A stretch of DNA of 39,748 nucleotides from Caldifarciminota bacterium (GTDB lineage: Bacteria > Hydrothermota > Tepidihabitantia > SM23-42): positions 834,584 to 874,331 of the forward strand of contig CP070802.1 in NCBI GenBank assembly GCA_020343595.1. The letters are read 5' to 3'. Both the position numbers and the translations under genes were made by a program. The notes beneath the pieces are model-generated. The model did no database searches and had not been told where the DNA came from. It worked only from the letters and a program-made list of their open reading frames with translations. Positions 32,298-39,748 of this stretch are shown piece by piece; the stretch's first letter is position 1; each line of letters opens with the position of its first letter.

Positions 32298-33101
32298 CTA
32301 GTAGTCTGAAAGTGTGCCCCTCGTCTTTGTCCGCTTCTCAACGTAATGGAAAACGACAAGTCCAAGCGGGATCAGCACACAGTCTATTCCAAGCAGGATC
32401 ATGCTATTTTTGAGGAAGTTGAATTCGATATTGAGCAGCAGGCCGCGGAGAGCATTCAAGGCGTAAGTGAGTGGTATAAAAACGCTGATCGCCTTCGTGA
32501 TCGGATTCACTTCAACAGGATATCTGATAGGAGAAAATAGAAAGAGCACGTATTCAAACATGTGCAATAAGCCATGGGCTTCCTTCACAAGAAGGGTGAG
32601 CGCCGCAGCCATGAAACCGATCCCGTAAAGCCCGACAATCAGCAGCAGTAAGAACATGAAGATCGGGAGGATCTTTACCAGGGTGATGTCCAGTCCAAAA
32701 ATAAAGACGCAGATGAGCAGTTGTACTATGACAAACGACGTTGATAGGATGGAATTATAAAGTCCTTTGCCGATGAGAATATAGGCTGGACGCGCAGGCG
32801 ATGAGAGGATGTGTTCGAGTGTTCCGTAATAAGTTTCGTCACGGAACGAATTACCCATGCTCCAGACTGCAGAAAACATGTATGTGCTTATTATCGCGCC
32901 GATCAGCACATACGGGATGAACTCGTCCGTACCCGCGAGACTTCCAAAAGGAGTGCTGCTGAAAGCACCGACCAATGCTTTACCCTGAAAAACGAGCGGG
33001 ATTACCCATAACAGCGGTGAAAATATCCAAAAGACCACTTCAGCCGGATATGCCAGCAAGATCCTGATGCTTTTTCTTACTTCCTCGACAATAACCCACA
33101 T
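32298..33101 (-). CDS. ABC-2 type transporter permease (first)
   Basis: 267 residues, six hydrophobic segments. NSFRDETYYGTLEHILSSPARPAYILIGK is the diagnostic ABC-2 cytoplasmic region (TLE.l..sP......l.gk). It resembles the next gene in layout but is clearly divergent, so the exporter is probably a heterodimer of permeases with a dimer of the single ATPase. AAGGA lies about eleven bases before ATG 33101, a weak site. Cargo unknown. Confidence 0.88.
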   Translation of the reverse strand: MWVIVEEVRKSIRILLAYPAEVVFWIFSPLLWVIPLVFQGKALVGAFSSTPFGSLAGTDEFIPYVLIGAIISTYMFSAVWSMGNSFRDETYYGTLEHILSSPARPAYILIGKGLYNSILSTSFVIVQLLICVFIFGLDITLVKILPIFMFLLLLIVGLYGIGFMAAALTLLVKEAHGLLHMFEYVLFLFSPIRYPVEVNPITKAISVFIPLTYALNALRGLLLNIEFNFLKNSMILLGIDCVLIPLGLVVFHYVEKRTKTRGTLSDY

Positions 33102-33135
33102 AACTACTACGGTCCTTTAATTTGTCCCGCCAAGA

Positions 33136-34110
33136 TCATGCGTCTTTGAGGCTGGCACCCGTAAGGTGCACAAATACGTCCTCGAGAGTTGGTGTGGTTA
33201 CACGCACCGAATATATTTTCGCCTTCTCGCGAACCAGCTCAATGATATTACCCAGGATCAATTCGGGATTGTCTGTATTCCATCTCAAAAAGACAAAACC
33301 CTCTCCGTGTGAAATATTGATTCCGGCTGCACCGTCGATGGTTTCGAACATATCTTTCTCAATCGTACCCTGGCATTTAATTTCCAGCACCTGTTTCTGT
33401 GGCATGCTCTGCTTCAGCCGATCAGGAGTATCGAGGGCTTCGATCTTGCCGCGGTTCATGAAAGCGATACGCTCACAAAGTTCATCCGCTTCATCCATGT
33501 AATGTGTGGTCAATAGGATCGTTTTCTTGAGTTTTTTATTCAGTTCATTCTTCACGAAATCACGTATGAAACGAGCGAAATACGGATCCAATCCGAGTGT
33601 CGGTTCGTCCACGAGGAGTACCGGTGGGTCATGGATCAATACCCGGGCCAGGGATAGTTTCTGTTTCATTCCTGAAGACAGTTTCTCGACGCGGACATTC
33701 GATTTGTCCACCAGCCCCATAAGCTCGAGAAGATATGTGATTCTTTCCTTTGTTACCTTTCGGGATACACCGTAGAGGGCAGCAAAATATCTGAGATTCT
33801 CAACTGGTGTTAGCTTCCAGTAAAGGGAACGTTCACCTCCGGTCAGCACCCCGATATGCCGTCGGACCTCAAGCGGCTCGCGGTAAATATCATAGCCGCC
33901 GACCGTCACCGACCCGCTGTCAGGGATCAAGAGTGTCGAAATGCATTTTATTAGGGTCGTCTTCCCTGCGCCATTGGGACCGAGCAAACCAAATAACTCA
34001 CCCTTATTGATTGTGAAACCAATGCCGTCTACGGCTCTTACTTCGTCAGGTTTCCCTTTCTTGAAGATTTTACGTATATCATTGACAATGATCTCGCCGC
34101 TTCCAACCAT
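33136..34110 (-). CDS. ABC-2 exporter ATP-binding protein
   Basis: 324 residues from ATG 34110 (MVGSGEIIVNDIRK). A TTG at 34143 is in frame but is itself the -35 box, so it is rejected as start. Walker A GPNGAGKTT (44-52), signature KLSSGMKQKLSLARVL, Walker B VLLVDEPTLGLDP and H-loop TTHYMDEADELCERI are all present. An extra C-terminal domain (about 225-324; VRVTTPTLEDVFVHLTG near the end) is typical of the DrrA/NatA-type exporters. It energises the two permeases encoded just downstream on the same strand. The signature is LSSGM rather than LSGGQ, a common variant in this subfamily. Confidence 0.92.
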   Translation of the reverse strand: MVGSGEIIVNDIRKIFKKGKPDEVRAVDGIGFTINKGELFGLLGPNGAGKTTLIKCISTLLIPDSGSVTVGGYDIYREPLEVRRHIGVLTGGERSLYWKLTPVENLRYFAALYGVSRKVTKERITYLLELMGLVDKSNVRVEKLSSGMKQKLSLARVLIHDPPVLLVDEPTLGLDPYFARFIRDFVKNELNKKLKKTILLTTHYMDEADELCERIAFMNRGKIEALDTPDRLKQSMPQKQVLEIKCQGTIEKDMFETIDGAAGINISHGEGFVFLRWNTDNPELILGNIIELVREKAKIYSVRVTTPTLEDVFVHLTGASLKDA

Positions 34111-34115
34111 TGCCA

Positions 34116-34143
34116 ATAATACACATATCGAATCAACTTTCAA
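34116..34143 (-). promoter_or_regulatory. Promoter of the ABC exporter operon, leaderless type
   Basis: TTGAAA (34143-34138), 16-bp spacer, TATTAT (34121-34116). ATG 34110 follows after five bases. Twenty bp separate this -35 from the divergent channel promoter. Confidence 0.65.
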
Positions 34144-34163
34144 GCATGGATTCCAGTCATTAG

Positions 34164-34192
34164 TTGACAGGGCTGAAAAGAAAAGGTATAAT
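34164..34192 (+). promoter_or_regulatory. Promoter of the K+ channel gene, leaderless type
   Basis: TTGACA (34164-34169), 17-bp spacer, TATAAT (34187-34192). ATG 34200 is at about +1/+2. Confidence 0.78.
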
Positions 34193-34199
34193 TGACTAG

Positions 34200-35201
34200 A
34201 TGATTCATAGACGCGTAGCTATAATAGTAATCGCCATCGTTGCTGTCTTTTTGGGAGGCACGGTGGGATATATGATCATCGAAGGATGGTCGTTCAATGA
34301 AGCACTGTACATGACCATCATCACCATATCGACGGTTGGATACGGAGAAGTAAGACCTCTAAGCGGGGGTGGACGTGCATTCACCGCCACGCTTATAATC
34401 AGCGGCATCTTGCTCATCGCAACTGGCGCTAACTTTATATTTTCATCAATAATGGAGGGAACGTTCGGCGAAATATTCAGGAGGCAAGGCATGCAGCAGA
34501 AGATATCGAAAATGAAGGACCACTTTGTGATCTGCGGGGTTGGCGCGGTCGGCGAGGACATAATACAGGAATTCATCAGTGCTAATGAGCCTTTTGTCCT
34601 GATAGATAAGGAACAGGAAGTCATTGAGGCATTCACCCGAGAACATCCCAAGATACTCTATATTACAGGTGATGCAACCCATGACGATATACTGAAGTAT
34701 GCTGGAATCGACAAAGCGAAAGGTATAGTAGCCGCATTGGGAAATGACGCAGATAATCTATATATTTGCCTAACTGCGCGGTCTTTGAATCCAGATTTGC
34801 GCATAATCTCGCGCGCCGTGGAGGCAGGATCCATCGACAAACTGAAAAAGGCAGGAGCCGACTATGTATTCTCTCCGGAAAAAATCGGCGGGATACATCT
34901 TGCGGCTGCTGCTCTGCGGCCGACCGTCATGTCTTTTCTCGATACGATAATGCGCGGCCAACACCTCAACCTCCTGCTCGACGAAGTCACCGTAAAAACG
35001 GGCTCCCCCCTCGCCGGGAAAACACTGAAGGAAACAGAAATATCGAGGAAAATCGGAATCGTCATTCCCGCACTGAAGTCTGCGGAGCTGAACAAATTGA
35101 CTTTCAATCCGAGTTCGGATAGTGTCATAAACGTTGGTGACACACTGATCGGGTTTGGCACTCCCGAACAAATGACGCAGCTCAGGAAGATCTGTTCCTG
35201 A
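34200..35201 (+). CDS. Two-helix K+ channel with RCK (TrkA-N/TrkA-C) domains, MthK-like
   Basis: 333 residues, almost exactly the length of MthK (336). Membrane part: helix 1 (about 5-27), pore helix and selectivity filter TISTVGYGE (43-50), helix 2 (about 60-82) with a glycine hinge GILLIATGANF. RCK-N Rossmann domain from about 105 (MKDHFVICGVGAVGEDIIQE, acidic end FVLIDKE) and TrkA-C from about 250 (LDEVTVKTGSPLAGKTLKE, NVGDTLIGFGTPEQM). Tetrameric K+ channel gated by a ligand at the RCK ring (family knowledge). The full-length start is leaderless, while an internal Met98 has its own ribosome binding site. It lies 16 bases before the permease gene, so the two probably share a transcript. 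Confidence 0.92.
   Translation: MIHRRVAIIVIAIVAVFLGGTVGYMIIEGWSFNEALYMTIITISTVGYGEVRPLSGGGRAFTATLIISGILLIATGANFIFSSIMEGTFGEIFRRQGMQQKISKMKDHFVICGVGAVGEDIIQEFISANEPFVLIDKEQEVIEAFTREHPKILYITGDATHDDILKYAGIDKAKGIVAALGNDADNLYICLTARSLNPDLRIISRAVEAGSIDKLKKAGADYVFSPEKIGGIHLAAAALRPTVMSFLDTIMRGQHLNLLLDEVTVKTGSPLAGKTLKETEISRKIGIVIPALKSAELNKLTFNPSSDSVINVGDTLIGFGTPEQMTQLRKICS
34479..34493 (+). promoter_or_regulatory. Internal ribosome binding site and start for a free RCK subunit
   Basis: AGGAGG (34479-34484), six-base spacing, in-frame ATG 34491 (Met98), just after the second membrane helix. The hexamer encodes Arg-Arg. Translation from here would give a 236-residue soluble RCK protein. In MthK an internal Met107 start does the same (established). 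Confidence 0.65.
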
Positions 35202-35217
35202 ACACAAAGTAGAAGGT

Positions 35218-37065
35218 ATGGCGTTAAAGAAAGAACTCGGCCTCTTTGAAGTTTTCGCAATCGCTTCCGGAGCCATGATCAGTTCCGGGCTATTCGTCTT
35301 ACCTGGAATCGCATTCGCCAAGGCAGGACCGGCCATGATCCTGTCGTATATAATCGCCGGTCTGCTCGTAATCCCCGCACTCCTCAGCAAGGCAGAACTG
35401 GTAACGGCAATGCCCAAGGCAGGCGGAGATTATTTCTACATAACCAGAAGCTTGGGGTTTGCACCAGGTACAGCAGCTGGATTGGCAAGCTGGTTATCAC
35501 TCAGCTTGAAAACAGCGTTTGCCCTGATGGGAATGGGTATATTCGCACTATTGATCAACCCAGGACTCAGCATCCCGGCCATCAAGACGATTGCAGTTAT
35601 CCTTTGCCTCGTCTTCATGACGATCAACCTGCTGGGTGTCAAAGAGGCAGGAATCACTCAAATTCTTCTCGTCGTGGCATTATTCGTCATCCTCGGCCTC
35701 TACGTCGTCATTGGTTTCACAAATGTGCACCCGGAGCGTCTAAGTAATTTCACGCCTTACGGTTTTGGTCGCGTTCTTTCCACGGCCGGGTTAGTGTTCA
35801 TCTCATTTGGTGGTCTCACCAAGGTCGCAAGTGTTGCCGAGGAGATCAAGAATCCAAAAACAACAGTACCCCTCGGAATGATGCTGGCATACGTCATGGT
35901 TCTGGGGCTTTATGTCGCCGTGGCTTTTGTCACGGTTGGCATCCTCGATCCTGCATCGCTGAGTACTTCGCTCACGCCGATCTCCACCGCTGCGAAGACG
36001 TTCTGGGGGATAGGTGGTGTCCTTGTTACAGCCGTTGCCGCACTTCTGGCATTCATTTCAACGGCAAATGCCGGTATAATGTCTGCATCACGGTACCCAC
36101 TCGCAATGAGCCGTGATGAGATCCTGCCGCATTTCTTCTCCAAGATAAACAAGAAATTCAATACACCGCACGTTGCCATAGTCGTAACGTCAGCTATTAT
36201 GATAATCACGATACTATTTCTCGATCTCGAGGTGCTCGTCAAGGCTGCTTCAACCATGCTACTCCTGCTGTATGTCTCTGCAAATCTTGCAGTAATAGTC
36301 ATGCGTGAGAGTCGGCTTCAGAACTATCAGCCGAGTTTTCGAGCGCCGTTCTATCCATACATCCAAATTGCCGGTATATTCGGCTATCTCTTCCTCATCG
36401 CCGATATGGGCGTTCTGACTTTGGCAATGACCGGCATATTTATCGCTGCCACACTGGTCTGGTATTTGCTGTATGTGCGCCCGAAGATAACGAGGGAATC
36501 GGCACTAATGTGTATTGTCGAACGGGTCACCGACAGACAGATCGCCACGGACTCGCTGCGCGAAGAGCTCCGTGAAGTAGTCAAAGAACGGGAAGAAATA
36601 ATTGAAGACGAATTCGACCACTTGATAAAGGATGCTGTGATACTGGATTTCGATAAACGTATGCAGTTTGACGAATTCGTGCAGATCGCATCCGAGAAAC
36701 TAAGCAATCGGTTGGGTGTCAAAAAAGAGAAATTCGTTCAACTCTTCATCGAACGCGAGAAGCAGTCCTGTACAGCATTGAGGCCGGGGTTGGCGATCCC
36801 CCATATTATCGTCAGTGGGAAAAACAAATTCGATGTGCTACTGGTGCGTGCCAAAGAAGGCATAATTTTCCCGGATGCACCCGAACCGGTTCATATCATC
36901 TTCGTGCTGGTGGGCACTCAGGACAGACGTCGTTCACACCTGAGAGCTCTAATGGCGATCGCCCAGATATCACAAGATCCCAAATTTGATAAGATGTGGC
37001 AAAAAGCAGGAAAGACCGAAGATCTTCGTGACCTCGTACTACTCGGTAAGCGAAAAAGGCACTAG
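35218..37065 (+). CDS. APC-family amino-acid permease fused to a PTS EIIA-like domain
   Basis: 615 residues. N-terminal APC carrier with 12 hydrophobic segments (about 10-420), beginning FEVFAIASGAMISSGLFVLPGIAFAKAGPA, which includes the unwound first-helix GxMISSG motif. A charged linker (about 425-465; REELREVVKEREEIIEDEFD) leads to a C-terminal EIIA type-2/EIIANtr-like domain (about 466-610). GLAIPHI keeps the histidine phosphorylated in EIIA proteins, and FVLVGTQDRRRSHLRALMAIAQ matches the later family helix. No EI or HPr gene lies in the window. AGAAGGT precedes ATG 35218. Transported substrate unknown; the tail probably regulates transport (inference). Confidence 0.88.
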   Translation: MALKKELGLFEVFAIASGAMISSGLFVLPGIAFAKAGPAMILSYIIAGLLVIPALLSKAELVTAMPKAGGDYFYITRSLGFAPGTAAGLASWLSLSLKTAFALMGMGIFALLINPGLSIPAIKTIAVILCLVFMTINLLGVKEAGITQILLVVALFVILGLYVVIGFTNVHPERLSNFTPYGFGRVLSTAGLVFISFGGLTKVASVAEEIKNPKTTVPLGMMLAYVMVLGLYVAVAFVTVGILDPASLSTSLTPISTAAKTFWGIGGVLVTAVAALLAFISTANAGIMSASRYPLAMSRDEILPHFFSKINKKFNTPHVAIVVTSAIMIITILFLDLEVLVKAASTMLLLLYVSANLAVIVMRESRLQNYQPSFRAPFYPYIQIAGIFGYLFLIADMGVLTLAMTGIFIAATLVWYLLYVRPKITRESALMCIVERVTDRQIATDSLREELREVVKEREEIIEDEFDHLIKDAVILDFDKRMQFDEFVQIASEKLSNRLGVKKEKFVQLFIEREKQSCTALRPGLAIPHIIVSGKNKFDVLLVRAKEGIIFPDAPEPVHIIFVLVGTQDRRRSHLRALMAIAQISQDPKFDKMWQKAGKTEDLRDLVLLGKRKRH

Positions 37066-37068
37066 TTC

Positions 37069-37097
37069 TTGACTTCGATGCGCAGTCCGAGTAGAAT
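37069..37097 (+). promoter_or_regulatory. Promoter of ispF, leaderless type
   Basis: TTGACT (37069-37074), 17-bp spacer, TAGAAT (37092-37097), in the 37-base gap after the permease stop. ATG 37103 follows after five bases. Confidence 0.6.
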
Positions 37098-37102
37098 AGT
37101 TG

Positions 37103-37591
37103 ATGGTAGGAATCGGTTATGACATACATACGCTCGTGCCCAGGCGACAACTCTTTCTGGGTGGTGTACAAATCGATTTCCCAAAGGGCCTCGCCGGGCA
37201 CTCGGATGGTGATGTACTAATCCATGCGATATGCGATGCACTCCTGGGAGCCGCTAATTTAGGTGATATCGGAAGACATTTCCCGCCGGATGATGACCGC
37301 TACAAAAACATCTCAAGCCTAAAGCTGCTGAAATCGGTGAATAAGTTCCTCAAGAATACGGGATATATGGTGAAGCACATCGATACTGTCGTCATAGCTG
37401 AGGCGCCCAAGATCCTGCCATATATTGAAGAAATGAAAAGCACCATTGCCAATGCCATAGATATCTCAAGCGATGCGATATCTATCAAGGGGAAGACAAA
37501 TGAAGGAATGGGTGAAATCGGCCAGGGCAAGGCAATAGCCGCTTGGGCTGTCTGTCTATTGGGAAGAATATATGCTACCCCTGAAAGATGA
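37103..37591 (+). CDS. ispF: 2-C-methyl-D-erythritol 2,4-cyclodiphosphate synthase
   Basis: MEP-pathway enzyme that cyclises CDP-methylerythritol 2-phosphate with loss of CMP. 162 residues from ATG 37103 (MVGIGYDIHTL, the normal N-terminus; a TTG at 37100 would add one residue). Zinc ligands Asp7 and His9 in GYDIH and His33 in AGHSDGDVLIHA are present, as are DIGRHFPPDDDRYK, the VIAEAPKI strand and KTNEGMGEIGQGKAIAAWAV near the C-terminus. The last 20 bases overlap the rhomboid gene. No other MEP-pathway gene is in the window. Confidence 0.95.
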   Translation: MVGIGYDIHTLVPRRQLFLGGVQIDFPKGLAGHSDGDVLIHAICDALLGAANLGDIGRHFPPDDDRYKNISSLKLLKSVNKFLKNTGYMVKHIDTVVIAEAPKILPYIEEMKSTIANAIDISSDAISIKGKTNEGMGEIGQGKAIAAWAVCLLGRIYATPER

Positions 37592-38243
37592 TCTGAAAGC
37601 GCGTACCAGGCCGGTAGTCGTCTACGCCATTCTAACGGCCAACATCCTTGTCTACCTATATGAGATATCACTTGGGGCTGAGCTGAATGATTTCGTCCGG
37701 CAGTTCGGTGTCGTCCCCTATCTTTTGTTTCATCCCACGGGTATCGAGAGTTATATGAGGCTCTTTTCCAGCATGTTCATCCACGCCGATAGTATCATGC
37801 ATATTCTCGGGAATATGCTATTTCTCTGGATATTTGCCGATAACGTCGAAGACAGGATTGGACACGTCCGGTTCATATTGTTCTATTTCGGCTGCGGAAT
37901 TGCTGCGGCATTACTGCAGAGTGTCATCGATCCGGGATCAAAAATCCCGATGATCGGCGCAAGCGGGGCGGTGTCTGGTGTTCTCGGCGCCTACATACTA
38001 CTATTCCCCAAGGCACGGGTACTTGCCCTCATCCCGCTCGGCTTTTTCTTAAGGTTATCATATCTACCTTCCTTTATCTTCCTTGGCATATGGTTCTTGT
38101 ACCAATTTCTTTTTGGAGTATCTTCTCTCGGGGCACGCGGTGGCGTTGCATATTTCGCCCACATCGGCGGGTTTATTACCGGGCTGCTCCTCGCACTGCC
38201 CTTCAGGAAAAGAAGAAAAACTGTGGATTACAATATTTATTAG
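37572..38243 (+). CDS. Rhomboid family intramembrane serine protease
   Basis: 223 residues, six or seven membrane helices. Catalytic dyad visible: Ser in GASGAVSGVLGAY and His in FAHIGGFITGLLL. The conserved membrane His/Asn region HADSIMHILGNMLFLWIFADNVEDRIGH is complete, as is the short amphipathic loop after the first helix. It cleaves membrane proteins within the bilayer; substrates unknown. The start lies inside ispF in another frame, implying coupling. It ends 36 bases before an exported subtilase. Confidence 0.92.
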   Translation: MLPLKDDLKARTRPVVVYAILTANILVYLYEISLGAELNDFVRQFGVVPYLLFHPTGIESYMRLFSSMFIHADSIMHILGNMLFLWIFADNVEDRIGHVRFILFYFGCGIAAALLQSVIDPGSKIPMIGASGAVSGVLGAYILLFPKARVLALIPLGFFLRLSYLPSFIFLGIWFLYQFLFGVSSLGARGGVAYFAHIGGFITGLLLALPFRKRRKTVDYNIY

Positions 38244-38278
38244 AATGATTTGCTTTACTCAGATATAAAGGAGGATTG

Positions 38279-39748
38279 ATGCTGATTATTTTGCTTCTGA
38301 CCGGAGTGATGTATGATTATCGGGCACCGCTCCAGAATAAGGTTGACCCACGATGCTACGCTGATACTCATGTCAGAGCGTGGGTCTATTTTACCGATAA
38401 AAATATCGCCATTGAAGATTATGATGATGCGATCCGGACAGTGAGGAATCAATTGACCGACGCGTCCAGGCAGAGAAGAACATTACGCCAGGGCGTGACT
38501 GACTACGCGGACATCCCCGTATATGAGGATTACATCGCAGAAGTCGAAGCCAATGGAGGCTTACTCATCAACAGGTCAAAATGGCTCAATGCAGCAAGTT
38601 TTCTCATCGGCGTTGAAGATATCGATCAGATCGCCCGACTCGATTTTGTGTACAAGATAAGAAAGGTCGCGCCATTCCGTGCGCCATCGGAAGCGGAAGC
38701 AACTGTCCAGGATACGGCGATCTACGGATTGACGTACAAACAATCACATATGTTCGGCATCGACCGCATTCATGACATGGGTATATTCGGTTCAAATGTC
38801 ACAGTTGGTTTTCTTGACACGGGACTTAGACGTACCCATATCGCCGTGCATAATGTTAATGTTACTGCTGAATATGATTTCCTGAGCGGAGACCAGATAT
38901 GGATGAACAGCATGCCGATAACCCCGAAGTATGGAACCTTCAGTGACATGGTTTTTCACCGAACGAGCAGTCGATACAACTTGTTTCTTTCCGGAGATAC
39001 ACTTCAATATAATGACCCGGTGCGTGATCTGCTTTACACCTATTCAACCGACAATGGGATAACATGGTCGCCGGACCTCATCAAACTCACAAACTACTAC
39101 AATAATTGGGTAGTAGAACTGGACGCCTGCGGCGGTGATACTATGTATGTATTCTACCGTGACCGCTACGGTTTGAAGTACATGGTACACACTGACAGTC
39201 TGCTTGTCCAATCAATGCCCCTTGCTGATCCACCGCGCCGGGAGCCAACATCGGTTCAGGTCGGCGATACCATATACGTAGCGTACCATGCCAAGGACGC
39301 CAGCAGTGACACAACCTACCTTTTCCTCAACCGGGGAACTATGTTCGGATTCAATCAGGAAAGCGCAGTCGACTCATCAAACATGAGTATCCAGGCACCG
39401 AAGATGGTACAAGGCAACTCTGCCATCGGCATCTTCTACCATGTTATGCCAACGAATGACCTGTATTTCACAAAATCGACAATTCCGCCGACCACTTTCA
39501 CGCAAACCTACATGACAACCGGCAAAGATGCTGAAGCGATCACCTCGGGAGACACGATATATGCGATATGGAAGGACACCTCTAATGACCCGCTCTTCCA
39601 TGTCGTCTTCGCGAAATCCGAGGATTTCGGCGAAACATTTACGACAAGCCTGATGCTCACACCAGAGATCAATTCGATCGGTAAGATGTCTCTTGCCAAA
39701 TCAGGCAATACGGTAACCGTAGCCTGGGAATCTGCTGGTAAGATATGC
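38279..39748 (+). CDS. Exported S8 subtilase with inserted sialidase-like propeller, N-terminal part (runs off window)
   Basis: 490 codons translated by hand, open to the right edge. AAAGGAGG four bases before ATG 38279 sets the start. A very short hydrophobic leader (MLIILLLTGV), then a propeptide-like domain (about 25-135; NRSKWLNAASFLIGVEDIDQ) and the start of a subtilisin domain (YKQSHMFGIDRIHDMGIFG, VTVGFLDTG with catalytic Asp180, then YDFLSGDQ). Where HGTHVAG should follow, the sequence instead enters a beta-propeller-like region with two Asp-box motifs (STDNGITW at 256-263; SEDFGETF at 447-454) that continues to the edge. The catalytic His and Ser, if present, must lie beyond the window. 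Alternatively the protease domain is truncated and inactive. Confidence 0.8.
   Translation, partial: MLIILLLTGVMYDYRAPLQNKVDPRCYADTHVRAWVYFTDKNIAIEDYDDAIRTVRNQLTDASRQRRTLRQGVTDYADIPVYEDYIAEVEANGGLLINRSKWLNAASFLIGVEDIDQIARLDFVYKIRKVAPFRAPSEAEATVQDTAIYGLTYKQSHMFGIDRIHDMGIFGSNVTVGFLDTGLRRTHIAVHNVNVTAEYDFLSGDQIWMNSMPITPKYGTFSDMVFHRTSSRYNLFLSGDTLQYNDPVRDLLYTYSTDNGITWSPDLIKLTNYYNNWVVELDACGGDTMYVFYRDRYGLKYMVHTDSLLVQSMPLADPPRREPTSVQVGDTIYVAYHAKDASSDTTYLFLNRGTMFGFNQESAVDSSNMSIQAPKMVQGNSAIGIFYHVMPTNDLYFTKSTIPPTTFTQTYMTTGKDAEAITSGDTIYAIWKDTSNDPLFHVVFAKSEDFGETFTTSLMLTPEINSIGKMSLAKSGNTVTVAWESAGKIC

Noticed and set aside
34111..34143. 11-residue N-terminal extension of the ABC ATPase from a TTG
   Set aside because: The TTG is the -35 box itself; ATG 34110 fits the promoter and the family start.
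34770..35417. Minus-strand reading frame of 215 codons
   Set aside because: Antisense to the channel and permease genes, both of which have unmistakable family motifs; composition looks random.

Overview
The window looks like a gene-dense contig from an uncultured Gram-negative bacterium of the FCB/WOR-3-like type. This rests on established family knowledge, not a search. It encodes several exported proteins ending in type IX (Por) secretion-type C-terminal sorting domains, a PorV/PorQ-family outer-membrane protein, a gingipain-like C25 peptidase, a TonB-dependent receptor, an SLBB-domain export-type protein and two patatin/POTRA/barrel proteins. Base composition is moderate and even, and I see no rRNA, tRNA, CRISPR array, insertion sequence or integrase.

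Layout. 1-364 (-) is the start of a branched-chain aminotransferase, divergent from a glutamine synthetase - Gfo/Idh-like - apolipoprotein N-acyltransferase cluster (463-4364). A triple-GAF diguanylate cyclase follows (4421-6424). It converges on a class V aminotransferase and a PcrA/UvrD-type helicase (6425-9502, -). The helicase is divergent from a C25 peptidase (9606-11138) that ends in a clear bidirectional terminator. On the minus strand, 19619 down to 11185 holds a TonB receptor, a large secreted protein, a PorV-like protein, a Tat-signal orphan and a LamG-like secreted protein. Divergent from the receptor is a five-gene envelope cluster (19749-24307): an SLBB protein, a DUF6754-like FN3/membrane protein and three unrecognised membrane proteins. 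A 543-base gene-free, repeat-rich stretch (24308-24850) precedes a SEC-C protein and two tandem patatin/Omp85-type proteins (25484-29981). A minus-strand ABC-2 export system plus a sodium:solute symporter (34110-29997) is divergent from a K+ channel/RCK protein, an amino-acid permease fused to an EIIA-like domain, ispF and a rhomboid protease. The window ends inside a subtilase whose catalytic domain appears to be interrupted by a sialidase-type propeller.

Expression. Twelve promoters can be read by eye, nearly all TTGAC(N)-16/17 bp-TATAAT. In eight of them the start codon lies only 6-8 bases past the -10 box, which implies leaderless mRNAs. Genes inside operons mostly carry AAGGAGG-type ribosome binding sites instead. 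This pattern corrects several starts: helicase to 9502, ABC ATPase to 34110, glnA to 463 and ispF to 37103. Four of the promoter sets are tight divergent pairs.

Most notable: a probable second, ribosome-binding-site-driven start inside the K+ channel gene that would make a free RCK domain, as known for MthK; the uniform leaderless architecture; the five-gene SLBB/DUF6754 membrane cluster; the EIIA-fused permease beside the channel; the tandem patatin autotransporter-like pair; and the propeller-interrupted subtilase.
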